Origin: JBBQXK01 sp038209775
GTDB taxonomy: Bacteria; Pseudomonadota; Alphaproteobacteria; Rhodobacterales; Rhodobacteraceae
DNA: 64,000 nt
Direction of reading: 5' to 3'
NCBI GenBank assembly: GCA_038209775.1
Contig: JBBQXK010000015.1
Span: forward strand, 1-64,000
Shown here: positions 50,806-59,659 of the stretch, one piece after another
Layout: each line of letters opens with the position of its first letter
How positions within the stretch are numbered: position 1 is the first letter of the stretch
The notes under the pieces: model-generated
The model's database searches: none
Told to the model about the DNA's origin: nothing
What the model saw: only the letters and a program-made list of their open reading frames with translations
Program-made: the position numbers and the translations under genes

Positions 50806-51225
50806 CCGTCGAGGCTGTCTGCCAGAGCGCGGCAGGACATGGTCCTGAAGTCCGGGATTTCTGTCGAGAACTTCGCGATCCATGCCGTGCGCAAGCTCTG
50901 GCAGCAGATGCAGAGTCATGGATTCCAAGCGGTTATCCTTGGCACGCCCATCAGAACCACAATCCAGGAGATTGCTGTGCCGCCCCTGCGCGACGTTGGT
51001 CTTGCGCGGATCATGCTGGCGGTGGGGGTCCTGCGGCCGCGCGGGCTGACGCAGGGCACAACGATCGGCGCGCGCTGGCAAAAGTGGCGGGGTCGCGAGG
51101 TGTCTGATCCCGCAGTGATGCGGAATCACGCATCAAAGTGCATTGCGGCAAAGGGTCAAGGCTTTCAAGCCGGGAAAGGTCCGGCTGCCGTTCCTCTGGC
51201 CGCCAGCAATTGCGCTAACGCCACC
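50806..51225. other. 420-bp unassigned stretch after the BKACE remnant
   Basis: No gene can be confirmed. One plus-strand frame reads MTNPSRLSARARQDMVLKSG, ISVENFAIHAVRKLWQQMQS and on to LGTPIRTTIQEIAVPPLRDV, which looks protein-like but is not a family I know. It remains open into the convergent lysC gene. It may be the remains of an inserted element or of another gene that joined the BKACE gene by deletion. No terminal inverted repeats were found by eye. Confidence 0.4.
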
Positions 51226-52485
51226 TTATCCAGCCCTGTCCAGCCCGAACGCATCATGCAGCGCCTGAACCGCCAGTTCCATGTACTTCCGGTCGATCAG
51301 CACCGATATCTTGATTTCGGATGTAGAGATGACCTTGATGTTCACATTCTCGGTCGCCAGCGCCTTGAACATCGTCGCCGCAACCCCGGCATGGCTGCGC
51401 ATGCCGATGCCCACCACCGACACCTTGGCCACATCAGTATCGACGACCAGTTCGTCATAGGTGATGAAGCCTGCCGTTGCCGCATCCTCCATCGCCTTTC
51501 TGGCGCGGGGCACCTGATTGGTGGGGCAGGAAAAGGTCATGTCGGTATAGGCCCGGGCATCGCCCGGCTTGTCCAGCTCGGAGATGTTCTGCACGATCAT
51601 GTCGACGTTCACCCCCGCCTCGGACAGGGGCCCAAAGATCGCCGCCGCGATGCCGGGGCGATCCTCGACGCGCAGAAGGGTCACTTTTGCCTCGTCACGG
51701 CTGAAGGCAACGCCCGAGACCACTTTCGATTCCATGATGTCATCCTCGTCGCAGACCAGAGTTCCTGAAGTGTCGTCGCCATCCTCGAACGAGGACAGCA
51801 CCCGCAGACGCACCTTGTAGCGCATCGCCAGTTCGACCGAGCGGGTTTGCAGCACCTTGGCCCCAAGGGACGCAAGTTCAAGCATTTCCTCGAACGCGAT
51901 GCGGTCCAGTTTGCGGGCCTTGGGGCTGATGCGGGGGTCGGTCGTATAAACGCCGTCCACATCGGTGTAGATGTCGCAGCGGAATGCGCCAAAGGCCGCG
52001 GCAAAGGCCACGGCGGTGGTGTCTGACCCGCCACGGCCAAGGGTGGTGATGCGGCCTTCGGGGCTGACGCCCTGGAAACCCGCGACCACGGCCACCTTGA
52101 AGCCCTCGGCGAACTTGGCGTCGATATTGTCGCGGGGGATCGACACGAACCGCGCACTGGCATGGGCCGAGGTGGTGTTGATCGGCACCTGCCAGCCCTG
52201 CCATGACCGCGCGGGCACATCCATTTCCTGCAAGGTCAGCGCCATCAGGCCCGCCGTCACATTCTCGCCCGCCGACACGACCGCGTCGTATTCGCGTGCG
52301 TCGTACAGGGGCGAGGTGCCCTCGACCCAGCCGACAAGTTCGTTCGTCTTGCCCGACATGGCGCTGACGATGACGATCACGTCGTGGCCACGCTCGACCT
52401 CGCGCTTGACCTTGGCCGCGGCATTGCGGATGCGGGCCAGGTCGGCCACCGAGGTGCCGCCGAATTTCATCACGAGAAGCGGCAT
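51226..52485 (-). CDS. lysC: Aspartate kinase
   Basis: This enzyme phosphorylates aspartate at the entry to lysine, threonine and methionine synthesis. It has 419 residues. The catalytic domain begins VMKFGGTSVADLARIRNAA (about 5-23), with IVIVSAMSGKTNELV (about 37-51) and TLGRGGSDTTAVAFAAAFGA (about 147-166). Two ACT domains follow (about 265-335 and 345-410), with GVAFSRDEAKVTLLRVEDRP and KVSVVGIGMRSHAGVAATMF, so feedback inhibition by lysine and threonine is likely. It stands alone, convergent with the decayed region. Confidence 0.97.
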   Translation of the reverse strand: MPLLVMKFGGTSVADLARIRNAAAKVKREVERGHDVIVIVSAMSGKTNELVGWVEGTSPLYDAREYDAVVSAGENVTAGLMALTLQEMDVPARSWQGWQVPINTTSAHASARFVSIPRDNIDAKFAEGFKVAVVAGFQGVSPEGRITTLGRGGSDTTAVAFAAAFGAFRCDIYTDVDGVYTTDPRISPKARKLDRIAFEEMLELASLGAKVLQTRSVELAMRYKVRLRVLSSFEDGDDTSGTLVCDEDDIMESKVVSGVAFSRDEAKVTLLRVEDRPGIAAAIFGPLSEAGVNVDMIVQNISELDKPGDARAYTDMTFSCPTNQVPRARKAMEDAATAGFITYDELVVDTDVAKVSVVGIGMRSHAGVAATMFKALATENVNIKVISTSEIKISVLIDRKYMELAVQALHDAFGLDRAG

Positions 52486-52555
52486 CCGGTTCCCCCTATG
52501 GCCCTTGGACCGGGCGTGTCTTTATGCCCGGGCGGGGCGGGGTGCAAGGGCGGGG

Positions 52556-53449
52556 TCAGGTCAGAAGATGGTCCACCGGTTCCAGGGGTGGCGGGCGCGG
52601 CTGATCCAGGTGGACGGCCAGGCTCATCTCCGCGATCCGGCACAGGGCATCCAGCGGCAGCGCGTTGTCGCCGGTGCCGAAGGGGTTGGTCAGATCCTCG
52701 GTCACCTTCGCAAGGCCCAGGAACACATATCCCACGATGGCGGTGAACAGGGGGGCCAGCCACCCCGTCGCATCTGACAGCGCCAAGGGCAGCAAAAGGC
52801 AATAGGCCCAGGTCGTGCGGTAGATCAGCAGCGAGAACACGAACGGCATCGGCGTCGTCGCAATACGCTCGGCGCCGGTCTGGTCGGTGGCAATCGCCGC
52901 CAGCCGTTCCGCCAGCATCTTGGCGCCGAAGTCGCTGATCCGGCCCGACGCCAGCGCGCCCGAGACACGGACGGCAATGGCGTTCAGCGCAATGCCCGGT
53001 GGCCCCGGCGGCAGCCCGGCCGCGTCCATGCAGCGCAATGCCGCAGCGTCGGGGGGCAAGCCGCGCAAGGACAGCCGGTGCAGGTGCATGAACGCCAGCG
53101 CATCGCGCAGGATCGGTTTGCGGTCTGGGTCATCCGGCATCCATATCGCGGTTTCGCGCGCCAGATTGCGCAGGTTCGCCACCTGATTGCCCCAGGTGCC
53201 GCGCCCCTCCCACCAGCGATCCCAGGATGCGTTGTTGCGAAACCCGTGGAACAGCGCCAGCGCGATGCCGAGGACGGTAAAGGGTGTCACATCGGTGCGC
53301 GGAACCGGCAGGTCCGTGTGGTGCGCCCAGACTACGAAAGCCGCCCATGCCGCCAGCGCCAGAAGGCTGGGTGCTATCCGTGGCAGCACCGACCCGCGTG
53401 CGGAATAGGACAGGAACTGCCAGATCCCCGGCTCTCCCCGGACAATCAC
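52556..53449 (-). CDS. Bestrophin-family (UPF0187) anion channel
   Basis: This 297-residue inner-membrane protein belongs to the bacterial bestrophin group, whose members form pentameric ion channels. The family signatures are IVRGEPGIWQFLSYSARGSV near the N-terminus, VLGIALALFHGFRNNASWDRW (about 64-84), where Asn and Arg contact the pore, and WWEGRGTWGNQVANLRNLAR (about 84-103). The end has YVFLGLAKVTEDLTNPFGTG. Two or three hydrophobic helices are clear. It overlaps purD by 4 bases and is downstream of it on the minus strand. Confidence 0.88.
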   Translation of the reverse strand: MIVRGEPGIWQFLSYSARGSVLPRIAPSLLALAAWAAFVVWAHHTDLPVPRTDVTPFTVLGIALALFHGFRNNASWDRWWEGRGTWGNQVANLRNLARETAIWMPDDPDRKPILRDALAFMHLHRLSLRGLPPDAAALRCMDAAGLPPGPPGIALNAIAVRVSGALASGRISDFGAKMLAERLAAIATDQTGAERIATTPMPFVFSLLIYRTTWAYCLLLPLALSDATGWLAPLFTAIVGYVFLGLAKVTEDLTNPFGTGDNALPLDALCRIAEMSLAVHLDQPRPPPLEPVDHLLT

Positions 53450-54708
53450 AGCGCCCTCCAGCCGATATCGCGGCGGCAGAACCCTTGCGGCCAGTCGATC
53501 CGGTCCACCATGGCATAGGCGCGCGCCCGCGCCTCGGCCAGCGTGGGCCCGCGCGCGGTTGCGTTCAGAACCCGGCCGCCGTTGGCCGTGACGTGCCCGT
53601 TCACATCGCGGGTGCCCGCGTGGAACAGCATCTGCGCGCTATCTTCGGGCAGACCGTCCAGCCCGCCAATGATGCTGCCCTTGCCATATTCGCCCGGGTA
53701 CCCCCGCGCCGCCATTACCACCGTCAGCGCATGATCGTCGGCCCAGGTCACCCGCGCCTCGGCCAGCCGCCCCTCGGCACAGGCCAGCATCAGATCCAGC
53801 GCCTGCGCGCCCAGCCGCATCATCAGCACCTGGGCTTCGGGGTCACCGAAGCGGGCGTTGTACTCGACCAGCCTTGCCCGGCCATCCTCGATCATCAGGC
53901 CGGCATAAAGGACACCTTGGTAGGGCGTGCCGCGCCGGGCCATTTCCGCGATGGTGGGCAGGATGATGTCGGCCATCGCCTGCGCCTCGATGGCGTCGGT
54001 CAGTACCGGCGCAGGCGAATAGGCCCCCATGCCGCCGGTATTGGGGCCTTGGTCGCCGTCGAAGGCGCGCTTGTGGTCCTGCGCGGTGCCGATGGGCAGG
54101 GCATGGGTGCCGTCGGTCAGGACAAAGAAACTGGCCTCTTCTCCCGCCATGAATTCCTCGATCACCACCTCGGCGCCCGCCGGGCCGAACTGGCCACCCA
54201 GCATGTCGGCTATGGCGGCCAGCGCCTCGGGGACTGTCATGGCCACCACGACGCCCTTGCCCGCCGCCAGACCATCGGCCTTGATGACAATAGGGGCGCC
54301 TTTGGTCAGGACATAAGCCCGCGCGGCTGTGGCATCGGTAAAACGCGCATAGCCTGCGGTCGGTGCCCCACAGGCATCGCAGATGGCCTTGGTGAACGCC
54401 TTGGACGCCTCAAGCTGTGCCGCCTTTGCCGATGGGCCGAAGGTCAGGATGCCCGCCGCGCGGGTGGCATCGGCGACGCCGGCGGCAAGGGGGGCTTCGG
54501 GCCCGACGATGACGAAATCAACCGCGTTCTCTTCGCAGAACGTGACGACCAAAGCGCCATCCAGCACATCCAGATCGGCACATTCCGCCAGCATCGCGAT
54601 GCCTGCATTGCCGGGGGCCACGATCAGCCGGTCACACTTGGGGTTCTGCTTGACCGCCCAGGCAAGGGCATGTTCCCGCCCGCCGCCGCCAAGGATCAGG
54701 ATGTTCAT
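53446..54708 (-). CDS. purD: Phosphoribosylamine-glycine ligase
   Basis: This is the second enzyme of purine synthesis, joining phosphoribosylamine and glycine with ATP. It has 420 residues, the normal length. Visible blocks are MNILILGGGGREHALAWAVK at the start, IVGPEAPLAAGVADATRAAG, the ATP-grasp parts IKADGLAAGKGVVVAMTVPE and EEFMAGEEASFFVLTDG, and the metal/ligand segment LVEYNARFGDPEAQVLMMRL. All conserved residues appear intact. It is followed by the bestrophin gene in the same transcript. Confidence 0.97.
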   Translation of the reverse strand: MNILILGGGGREHALAWAVKQNPKCDRLIVAPGNAGIAMLAECADLDVLDGALVVTFCEENAVDFVIVGPEAPLAAGVADATRAAGILTFGPSAKAAQLEASKAFTKAICDACGAPTAGYARFTDATAARAYVLTKGAPIVIKADGLAAGKGVVVAMTVPEALAAIADMLGGQFGPAGAEVVIEEFMAGEEASFFVLTDGTHALPIGTAQDHKRAFDGDQGPNTGGMGAYSPAPVLTDAIEAQAMADIILPTIAEMARRGTPYQGVLYAGLMIEDGRARLVEYNARFGDPEAQVLMMRLGAQALDLMLACAEGRLAEARVTWADDHALTVVMAARGYPGEYGKGSIIGGLDGLPEDSAQMLFHAGTRDVNGHVTANGGRVLNATARGPTLAEARARAYAMVDRIDWPQGFCRRDIGWRAL

Positions 54709-54783
54709 CGGATGCGTCCCTGCATGGCCTGCCCCGCCCGGTCATAGGGGTGCGGCCATGGTCGCACAAGCGGGATAGGCGGC

Positions 54784-55017
54784 CTATTTGGGTTCGCAGG
54801 CAACCCCGTCGCCGTCCCGGTCAAGGCCATACTTGTCGCGACCGACGACATAAACCGGCCCCTCCACATACTCCGGGCCGTTGCCACTGCCACCCGCACA
54901 ATCGACATCCGAAGCGATTGGCACACAGACACCTTCGTAGTTCGGATCACAGGACTGGGCCTGTGCCGGCGAAGCGGCCAGAAACAACAGCGCAGCAAGG
55001 GCGTTATGCGAGCGCAA
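54784..55017 (-). CDS. Small secreted protein with Excalibur calcium-binding motif
   Basis: This 77-residue protein has a signal peptide (MRSHNALAALLFLAASPAQA, cleavage at QA-QS) and a mature part of about 56 residues. It ends LDRDGDGVACEPK, the Excalibur motif DxDxDGxxCE, which resembles an EF-hand-like calcium site. Four cysteines (SCDPNYEGVC, DCAGG, ACE) can make two disulfides. It is probably periplasmic. The function of Excalibur proteins is not settled; many are linked to the cell wall or nucleases. It is divergent from xseA. Confidence 0.85.
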   Translation of the reverse strand: MRSHNALAALLFLAASPAQAQSCDPNYEGVCVPIASDVDCAGGSGNGPEYVEGPVYVVGRDKYGLDRDGDGVACEPK

Positions 55018-55145
55018 GGGACCGATTCTTTCGGAGCAAATGGAAAAGTGTTAAGATAAGGTTAACGGATAACCGGCAGGTGACCCAGCCCAAGCCGCCC
55101 AAGCGCAAAGATTGCGCCCCGCTGTGACATCGGGCAGAAAACGGC

Positions 55146-56720
55146 ATGGAACTGTTTGAAGACGCCCCCCGCCCGGACCCCCCCGGCAACCGCCCCGAAT
55201 TCACGGTGTCCGAACTTGCCGGTGCCGTGAAACGGGTGATCGAGGGGGAGTTCGCGCTGGTGCGGGTGCGGGGCGAGGTGGGTCGGGTGTCAAAGCCGGG
55301 CTCGGGGCACCTGTACTTCAACCTCAAGGATGATCGCTCCAGTCTGGATGCGGTCGTGTGGAAAGGGCAGGTGTCACGCCTGCAGGTAAAGCCCGAGGAG
55401 GGGATGGAAGTGGTCGCCACCGGGCGGCTGACCACATTTCCCGGCGGATCGAAGTACCAGCTGATTGTCGAGGACATGGCCCCCGCCGGCATGGGCGCCC
55501 TGATGGCGATGCTGGAAAAGCGGCGCGCGGCACTGCAGGCCGAGGGGCTGTTTGATGCGGGCCGGAAAAAGCTGATCCCCTATCTGCCGGGGGTGATCGG
55601 AGTTGTCACCTCGCCCAGCGGGGCGGTGATCCGCGACATCCTGCACCGCCTGCGCGACCGCTTTCCGCGCCATGTGCTGATCTGGCCGGTGGCGGTGCAG
55701 GGGGCGGCCTGCGCGCCCGAGGTGGCGGCGGCGATCAGGGGGTTCAACGCAATTCAGCCGGGTGGCCCGGTGCCGCGACCGGATGTGATCATCGTGGCGC
55801 GGGGTGGCGGGTCGCTTGAGGACCTTTGGGGCTTCAACGAGGAAATCGTCGTGCGGGCGGCGGCGGCGTCTGACATCCCGCTGATATCGGCGGTGGGGCA
55901 CGAGACGGACACGACGCTGATCGACCACGCGGCCGACCTGCGCGCCCCGACGCCGACGGCGGCGGCGGAACTGGCGGTGCCGGTGCGGCTGGACCTGATC
56001 GCCGCGCTGGACGGTCTTGCGGCACGCACGACGCGGGGCCTGTCACAGGGCATGACGCTGCGCGGGCAGCGCCTGCGCGACCTGTCGCGCGCCTTGCCCC
56101 GGGCCGAGACGCTGGTCGCGGGGCCCGCGCAGCGGCTGGACCTGTGGGCGGGGCGGCTGCAGGGCGCGCTTGAGTTGACGATTGCCGCAAGGCGGGGGCG
56201 GTTTCAGGGGCTGGAGGGGCGGGTGCAGCCCGGCGCGCTGATGGCGTTGTTGCGCGGGCGGGGTGAGCGGCTGTCGGACCGGGGGGCGGCCCTTATGCTG
56301 GCGCTGGTGCGGGGGGGCGAGCGGCGGGGTGAGCGGCTGGCGGGGTTCGGTGCCCGTCTGGACGCAGCACATCAACGGGCGCTGGTGGTGGCGTCGCGTC
56401 AGGGGGCAGAGGGCCGGGTTCGGCTTGACGTCCTGTCAGCGCGGCTGCAGGCGGCGCCTTTGGCGCGGCTGGCGGGGCTGGCGGAACGGCTGGACCGACT
56501 GGACCGGCTGCGCCAGACGCTCGGCCATGCCGAGACGCTGCAGCGCGGCTTTGCGATTGTGCGGGCGGATGGGGCCGTGGTCACGCGCCGCGCGGCGGCC
56601 GAGGGCGCGCAGGTGATCGAGATCGAGTTTGCCGATGGCCGGATGGTCACAGGGGCCACCCGCCCACCCCGCCGCCCGCGTGGCGGGGCGCGCGACGGCG
56701 GGCAGGGTGATCTGTTCTGA
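55146..56720 (+). CDS. xseA: Exodeoxyribonuclease VII large subunit
   Basis: With XseB this subunit degrades single-stranded DNA in both directions. It has 524 residues. The N-terminal OB-fold is seen in EFTVSELAGAVKRVIEGEFA and VRGEVGRVSKPGSGHLYFNL (about 20-70). The catalytic core has YLPGVIGVVTSPSGAVIRDI, then PDVIIVARGGGSLEDLWGFN and SAVGHETDTTLIDHAADLRA (about 248-267). The C-terminal half is a long Arg-rich helical region (about 290-470), here with several GxRLSDR-like repeats. The downstream 130 bases to the next gene show nothing. Confidence 0.96.
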   Translation: MELFEDAPRPDPPGNRPEFTVSELAGAVKRVIEGEFALVRVRGEVGRVSKPGSGHLYFNLKDDRSSLDAVVWKGQVSRLQVKPEEGMEVVATGRLTTFPGGSKYQLIVEDMAPAGMGALMAMLEKRRAALQAEGLFDAGRKKLIPYLPGVIGVVTSPSGAVIRDILHRLRDRFPRHVLIWPVAVQGAACAPEVAAAIRGFNAIQPGGPVPRPDVIIVARGGGSLEDLWGFNEEIVVRAAAASDIPLISAVGHETDTTLIDHAADLRAPTPTAAAELAVPVRLDLIAALDGLAARTTRGLSQGMTLRGQRLRDLSRALPRAETLVAGPAQRLDLWAGRLQGALELTIAARRGRFQGLEGRVQPGALMALLRGRGERLSDRGAALMLALVRGGERRGERLAGFGARLDAAHQRALVVASRQGAEGRVRLDVLSARLQAAPLARLAGLAERLDRLDRLRQTLGHAETLQRGFAIVRADGAVVTRRAAAEGAQVIEIEFADGRMVTGATRPPRRPRGGARDGGQGDLF

Positions 56721-56850
56721 TGGCAGGGCGCGACAGGGGGTGAATGTTCGTTTTGTGCTAGCCAGTCGCGGGTCCAGGCCAAGAAAGTGCAGAAAAAAGT
56801 GATTGACTGAGCGTTAAAGGGGCTGAGATCGTCGGTAATGTTCGAAAAGG

Positions 56851-57261
56851 TCAAGCCCCCACGTCTGGCCCCGCACAGATCAACGGGCTGGAAGACTGTG
56901 CGACCTCGGACAGATCGGCCCCGTTCGGATCGCCGGTAAAGCGGGCGCGGATGCCGTCGTCCATGCGATGGAACGTCCAGCATTGCGGGCCATCGGTATC
57001 ATGTTCGTAGACAAAACAGATCTCCTGCCCTGCCTCGTACCAGTACCCTTCACGGCATTCATCGCCCTTGAACGCCCACAGGACGCGGCGACCGGGCAGG
57101 TATTGCTCGATCCCGTAAACCTCGCCTCCAAGGCCGTAGGTGAGCGTTTTGCCGGTGGCATAGGCCTCGAACTCGGCCGCCGACATTGGCGGTGCGGCGG
57201 GCGTGGTTTCGGCAAAGGCGGGGCAGGCAGCAAGTGCAAATGCAAGGATCAGGGGGCGCAT
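56851..57261 (-). CDS. Conserved hypothetical secreted protein
   Basis: This 136-residue protein has a signal peptide (MRPLILAFALAACPAFA, cleavage near AFA-ET). The mature domain includes MSAAEFEAYATGKTLTYGLG, VLWAFKGDECREGYWYEAGQ and YEHDTDGPQCWTFHRMDDGI, with three or four Cys that could form disulfides. The pattern resembles small uncharacterised periplasmic proteins common in the Rhodobacteraceae. I cannot assign a function. Confidence 0.8.
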   Translation of the reverse strand: MRPLILAFALAACPAFAETTPAAPPMSAAEFEAYATGKTLTYGLGGEVYGIEQYLPGRRVLWAFKGDECREGYWYEAGQEICFVYEHDTDGPQCWTFHRMDDGIRARFTGDPNGADLSEVAQSSSPLICAGPDVGA

Positions 57262-57328
57262 GGAGGGCTCCGGTCACGGTACCGCAAAGGGTGCCCCGAA
57301 CGGTAGGAAAAGGCCAGTCACGGCTGTG

Positions 57329-58369
57329 TCAGTCGGCGCGCCATTGTGAAAGACGGGGATGGATCATGCGCCGCCACAGCGGCGGGAACAGGGCCACGAC
57401 ACAACAGACCGGCAGCGCAAGCGGCAGGTGCGGTGCCGCATCCCGGCCCGGCAGGCGCAGCGCGGGGTAGGGGCGCGACGGGTTGGCGTGGTGGTCGGAA
57501 TGGCGCGGCGCGTTCAGCATCAGTGCGGATGAAAACCAATGCGGTGCGTTCCACGAATGCCGGTCACTGACAGGCTCCAGCCGGCCGTCGGGCAGGCGGG
57601 CGCGCATCAGGCCATAATGCTGGACGTAGTCGGACAGTAGAAGCTGCGACTGGGCATGCAGCGACAACAGCACCCAGACCGCCACCCCCGCCCAGCCCGC
57701 CACCAGCCCCCCTGCCAGCAGGCCGACAGACGATCCGGCCATATACCACAGATAGGGATGTAACCCCCGTCCCTGCCGCCGGTCAGCCTCGGCCCGCCAG
57801 CCTGCGCGGAACGACCCTGCCCAGGCGCGCAGGACAAACCGATAGTACCCCTCGCCGCGCCGCGCGGTATTCGGGTCGGCCCGGCTGGCGGCATGGCGGT
57901 GGTGGACAAGCCGGTGCGCCGAGGCGTGGTGGCCGAACAGCATGCTGGCATAGACTGCAGCGCCCAGGCGGAACATGCCGCGGCTGCCGCGATGGATCAG
58001 TTCATGCGCGGCCGGGTTCGACACTTGCCCGGCCCAAAGCCCGAACCCCGCAAAGAGGACCGCACGTTCCCACAGCGCAAGGCCGCTGTCGCCTGCAATG
58101 GCCCAGACCGCCAGCGGCATCGAGACAAGGTGTGCAACGCCCAGAACCACCAGAAGGGGGGCTGCCGCCGGAAACTCGGCCCCTTCGGGTGCGTCGGGGG
58201 CAAGCCAGGACAAGAGCTGATCCAGAAGCGCCGTAAAGGCAGTCATGTAGACCAGGGCCACCACCGCCCAGACCCCGCCGGTCAGCCCCAGCGCGAACAA
58301 CGGTAGCGGCAGCGTTGCGGCCAGGGCAAACAGCGCCATCGGCGGAAGGGGAGGAGCATTGGCTGGCAT
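57329..58369 (-). CDS. AlkB-like membrane diiron oxygenase / fatty-acid desaturase family
   Basis: This 346-residue membrane protein has the three His boxes of integral-membrane diiron enzymes: HELIH (122-126), HRLVHHRH (152-159) and HSDHH (290-294, in NAPRHSDHHANPSRPYP). The last box reads almost exactly as in AlkB alkane hydroxylases, as does QHYGLMRARLPDGRLEPV. It has four or more helices and no rubredoxin domain; no rubredoxin gene is nearby. The likely reaction is omega- or in-chain hydroxylation of an alkane or fatty acyl chain. It is divergent from ftsY. Confidence 0.9.
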   Translation of the reverse strand: MPANAPPLPPMALFALAATLPLPLFALGLTGGVWAVVALVYMTAFTALLDQLLSWLAPDAPEGAEFPAAAPLLVVLGVAHLVSMPLAVWAIAGDSGLALWERAVLFAGFGLWAGQVSNPAAHELIHRGSRGMFRLGAAVYASMLFGHHASAHRLVHHRHAASRADPNTARRGEGYYRFVLRAWAGSFRAGWRAEADRRQGRGLHPYLWYMAGSSVGLLAGGLVAGWAGVAVWVLLSLHAQSQLLLSDYVQHYGLMRARLPDGRLEPVSDRHSWNAPHWFSSALMLNAPRHSDHHANPSRPYPALRLPGRDAAPHLPLALPVCCVVALFPPLWRRMIHPRLSQWRAD

Positions 58370-58424
58370 CGGTTGAGGGTCGTGTCCTTGTTTGTGCGTC
58401 CGAGTATGGGGCCAACGTTGCTAA

Positions 58425-58480
58425 CGGGGGGTTTCACCCCCCCGCACCCCCCGTGAGATACTTGCGCAAAGGCGAATGCA
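58425..58480 (+). repeat. Dispersed intergenic repeat, copy C
   Basis: A GGGGGGTTTCACCCCCC stem-loop is followed by GCACCCCCCGTGAGATAC and TTGCGCAAAGGCGAA. It is the most diverged of the four copies. It is the only one between divergent starts (AlkB-like gene and ftsY). The rest of 58370-58661 shows no gene. Confidence 0.65.
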
Positions 58481-58661
58481 GTCGGGCAGGAATTAGCGCA
58501 AAGTGTCGGGGTTGGAATAGCACAGGTGTCGTGGGGTTGCATCCTGTGTGGTCGGGAACAACCCGTCGCTCCGGGCGGAACAATCGAGCGGCACGGGCGT
58601 GCCCTTTCCTCGCCCCGCCATTTCGCCTAAGTCAGGGCATCGGCGAAAGGGTATCGGCCCC

Positions 58662-59654
58662 ATGTCCTTCTTCAAGAAACTGCGCGACCGGATGTTCCGC
58701 TCGTCCGACCGGATCGGCGAGGGGCTGGAGGCTTTGGTCGCCGAGACAGCACCCGAGTCCGAGGCGGCGAAGCCCGGGCTGATCGGGCGGATGCTGGGGC
58801 GGGGGGCCGAGGCGCCGCGCCGCGTCATGGATGACGCGATGCTGGAAAGCCTGGAGGAAGTGCTGATCGGGGCCGACATGGGCGTCGATACGGCGCTGAA
58901 GGTGTCGGCCAATATCGCGGGCGCGTGGATGGGGCGGCGGGTGTCGTCGGAGGAGTTGCGCGGCGCACTGGCGGACGAGATCACGCGGATCATGACCCCG
59001 GTGGCGCGGCCGATGCCGATCTACCCCAAACGCCCGCAGGTGGTGCTGGTGGTGGGGGTCAACGGATCGGGCAAGACCACGACCATCGGCAAGCTGGCCT
59101 CGCAGTTCCGCGCCGCCGGGAAATCGGTGGTGATCGCCGCCGGCGACACGTTCCGCGCGGCGGCGGTCGAGCAGTTGCAGATCTGGGGCACGCGCGCCGG
59201 GGTGCCGGTGCTGACGGCACCCGAGGGGTCGGACCCGGCTTCGCTCGCCTTTGATGCGATGGGGCAGGCGCAGGCGACGGGGGCGGATCTGTTGCTGATC
59301 GACACGGCGGGGCGATTGCAGAACCGTCAGGACCTGATGGAGGAACTGGCCAAGATCGTGCGCGTGATCCGCAAGCGCGACCCCGACGCGCCGCACAATA
59401 CCCTGTTGGTGCTGGACGCGACCACCGGGCAGAACGCGCTGTCGCAGGTCGAGATCTTCCGCAAGATCGCCGATGTGTCGGGGCTGGTGATGACCAAGCT
59501 GGACGGCACCGCCAAGGGTGGCGTGCTGGTGGCGCTGGCCGACCGCTTTGGCCTGCCGATCCATGCGATTGGCGTGGGCGAACAGATTGACGACCTCGCC
59601 CCCTTTGACCCCGCCGATTTCGCCCGCGCGCTGGTTGGCACGGGTGAGGTCTGA
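58662..59654 (+). CDS. ftsY: Signal recognition particle receptor FtsY
   Basis: This GTPase docks SRP-ribosome complexes at the membrane. It has 330 residues without the long acidic N-terminal region of E. coli FtsY. The N-terminus MSFFKKLRDRMFRSSDRIG is basic and amphipathic, suited to membrane contact. The NG domain has the P-loop VVGVNGSGKTTTIGKLASQF (about 130-149), AAGDTFRAAAVEQL, the switch DTAGR (about 211-215), TKLDGTAKGG (about 280-289) and IGVGEQIDDLAPFD. The ATG 58662 was chosen by this conserved start. It lies first in a run with the DMT transporter. Confidence 0.96.
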   Translation: MSFFKKLRDRMFRSSDRIGEGLEALVAETAPESEAAKPGLIGRMLGRGAEAPRRVMDDAMLESLEEVLIGADMGVDTALKVSANIAGAWMGRRVSSEELRGALADEITRIMTPVARPMPIYPKRPQVVLVVGVNGSGKTTTIGKLASQFRAAGKSVVIAAGDTFRAAAVEQLQIWGTRAGVPVLTAPEGSDPASLAFDAMGQAQATGADLLLIDTAGRLQNRQDLMEELAKIVRVIRKRDPDAPHNTLLVLDATTGQNALSQVEIFRKIADVSGLVMTKLDGTAKGGVLVALADRFGLPIHAIGVGEQIDDLAPFDPADFARALVGTGEV

Positions 59655-59659
59655 CCGGG

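Noticed and set aside
50806..51225. Insertion sequence remnant
   Set aside because: No transposase motif, terminal inverted repeat or target duplication could be seen, so the stretch is left unassigned.
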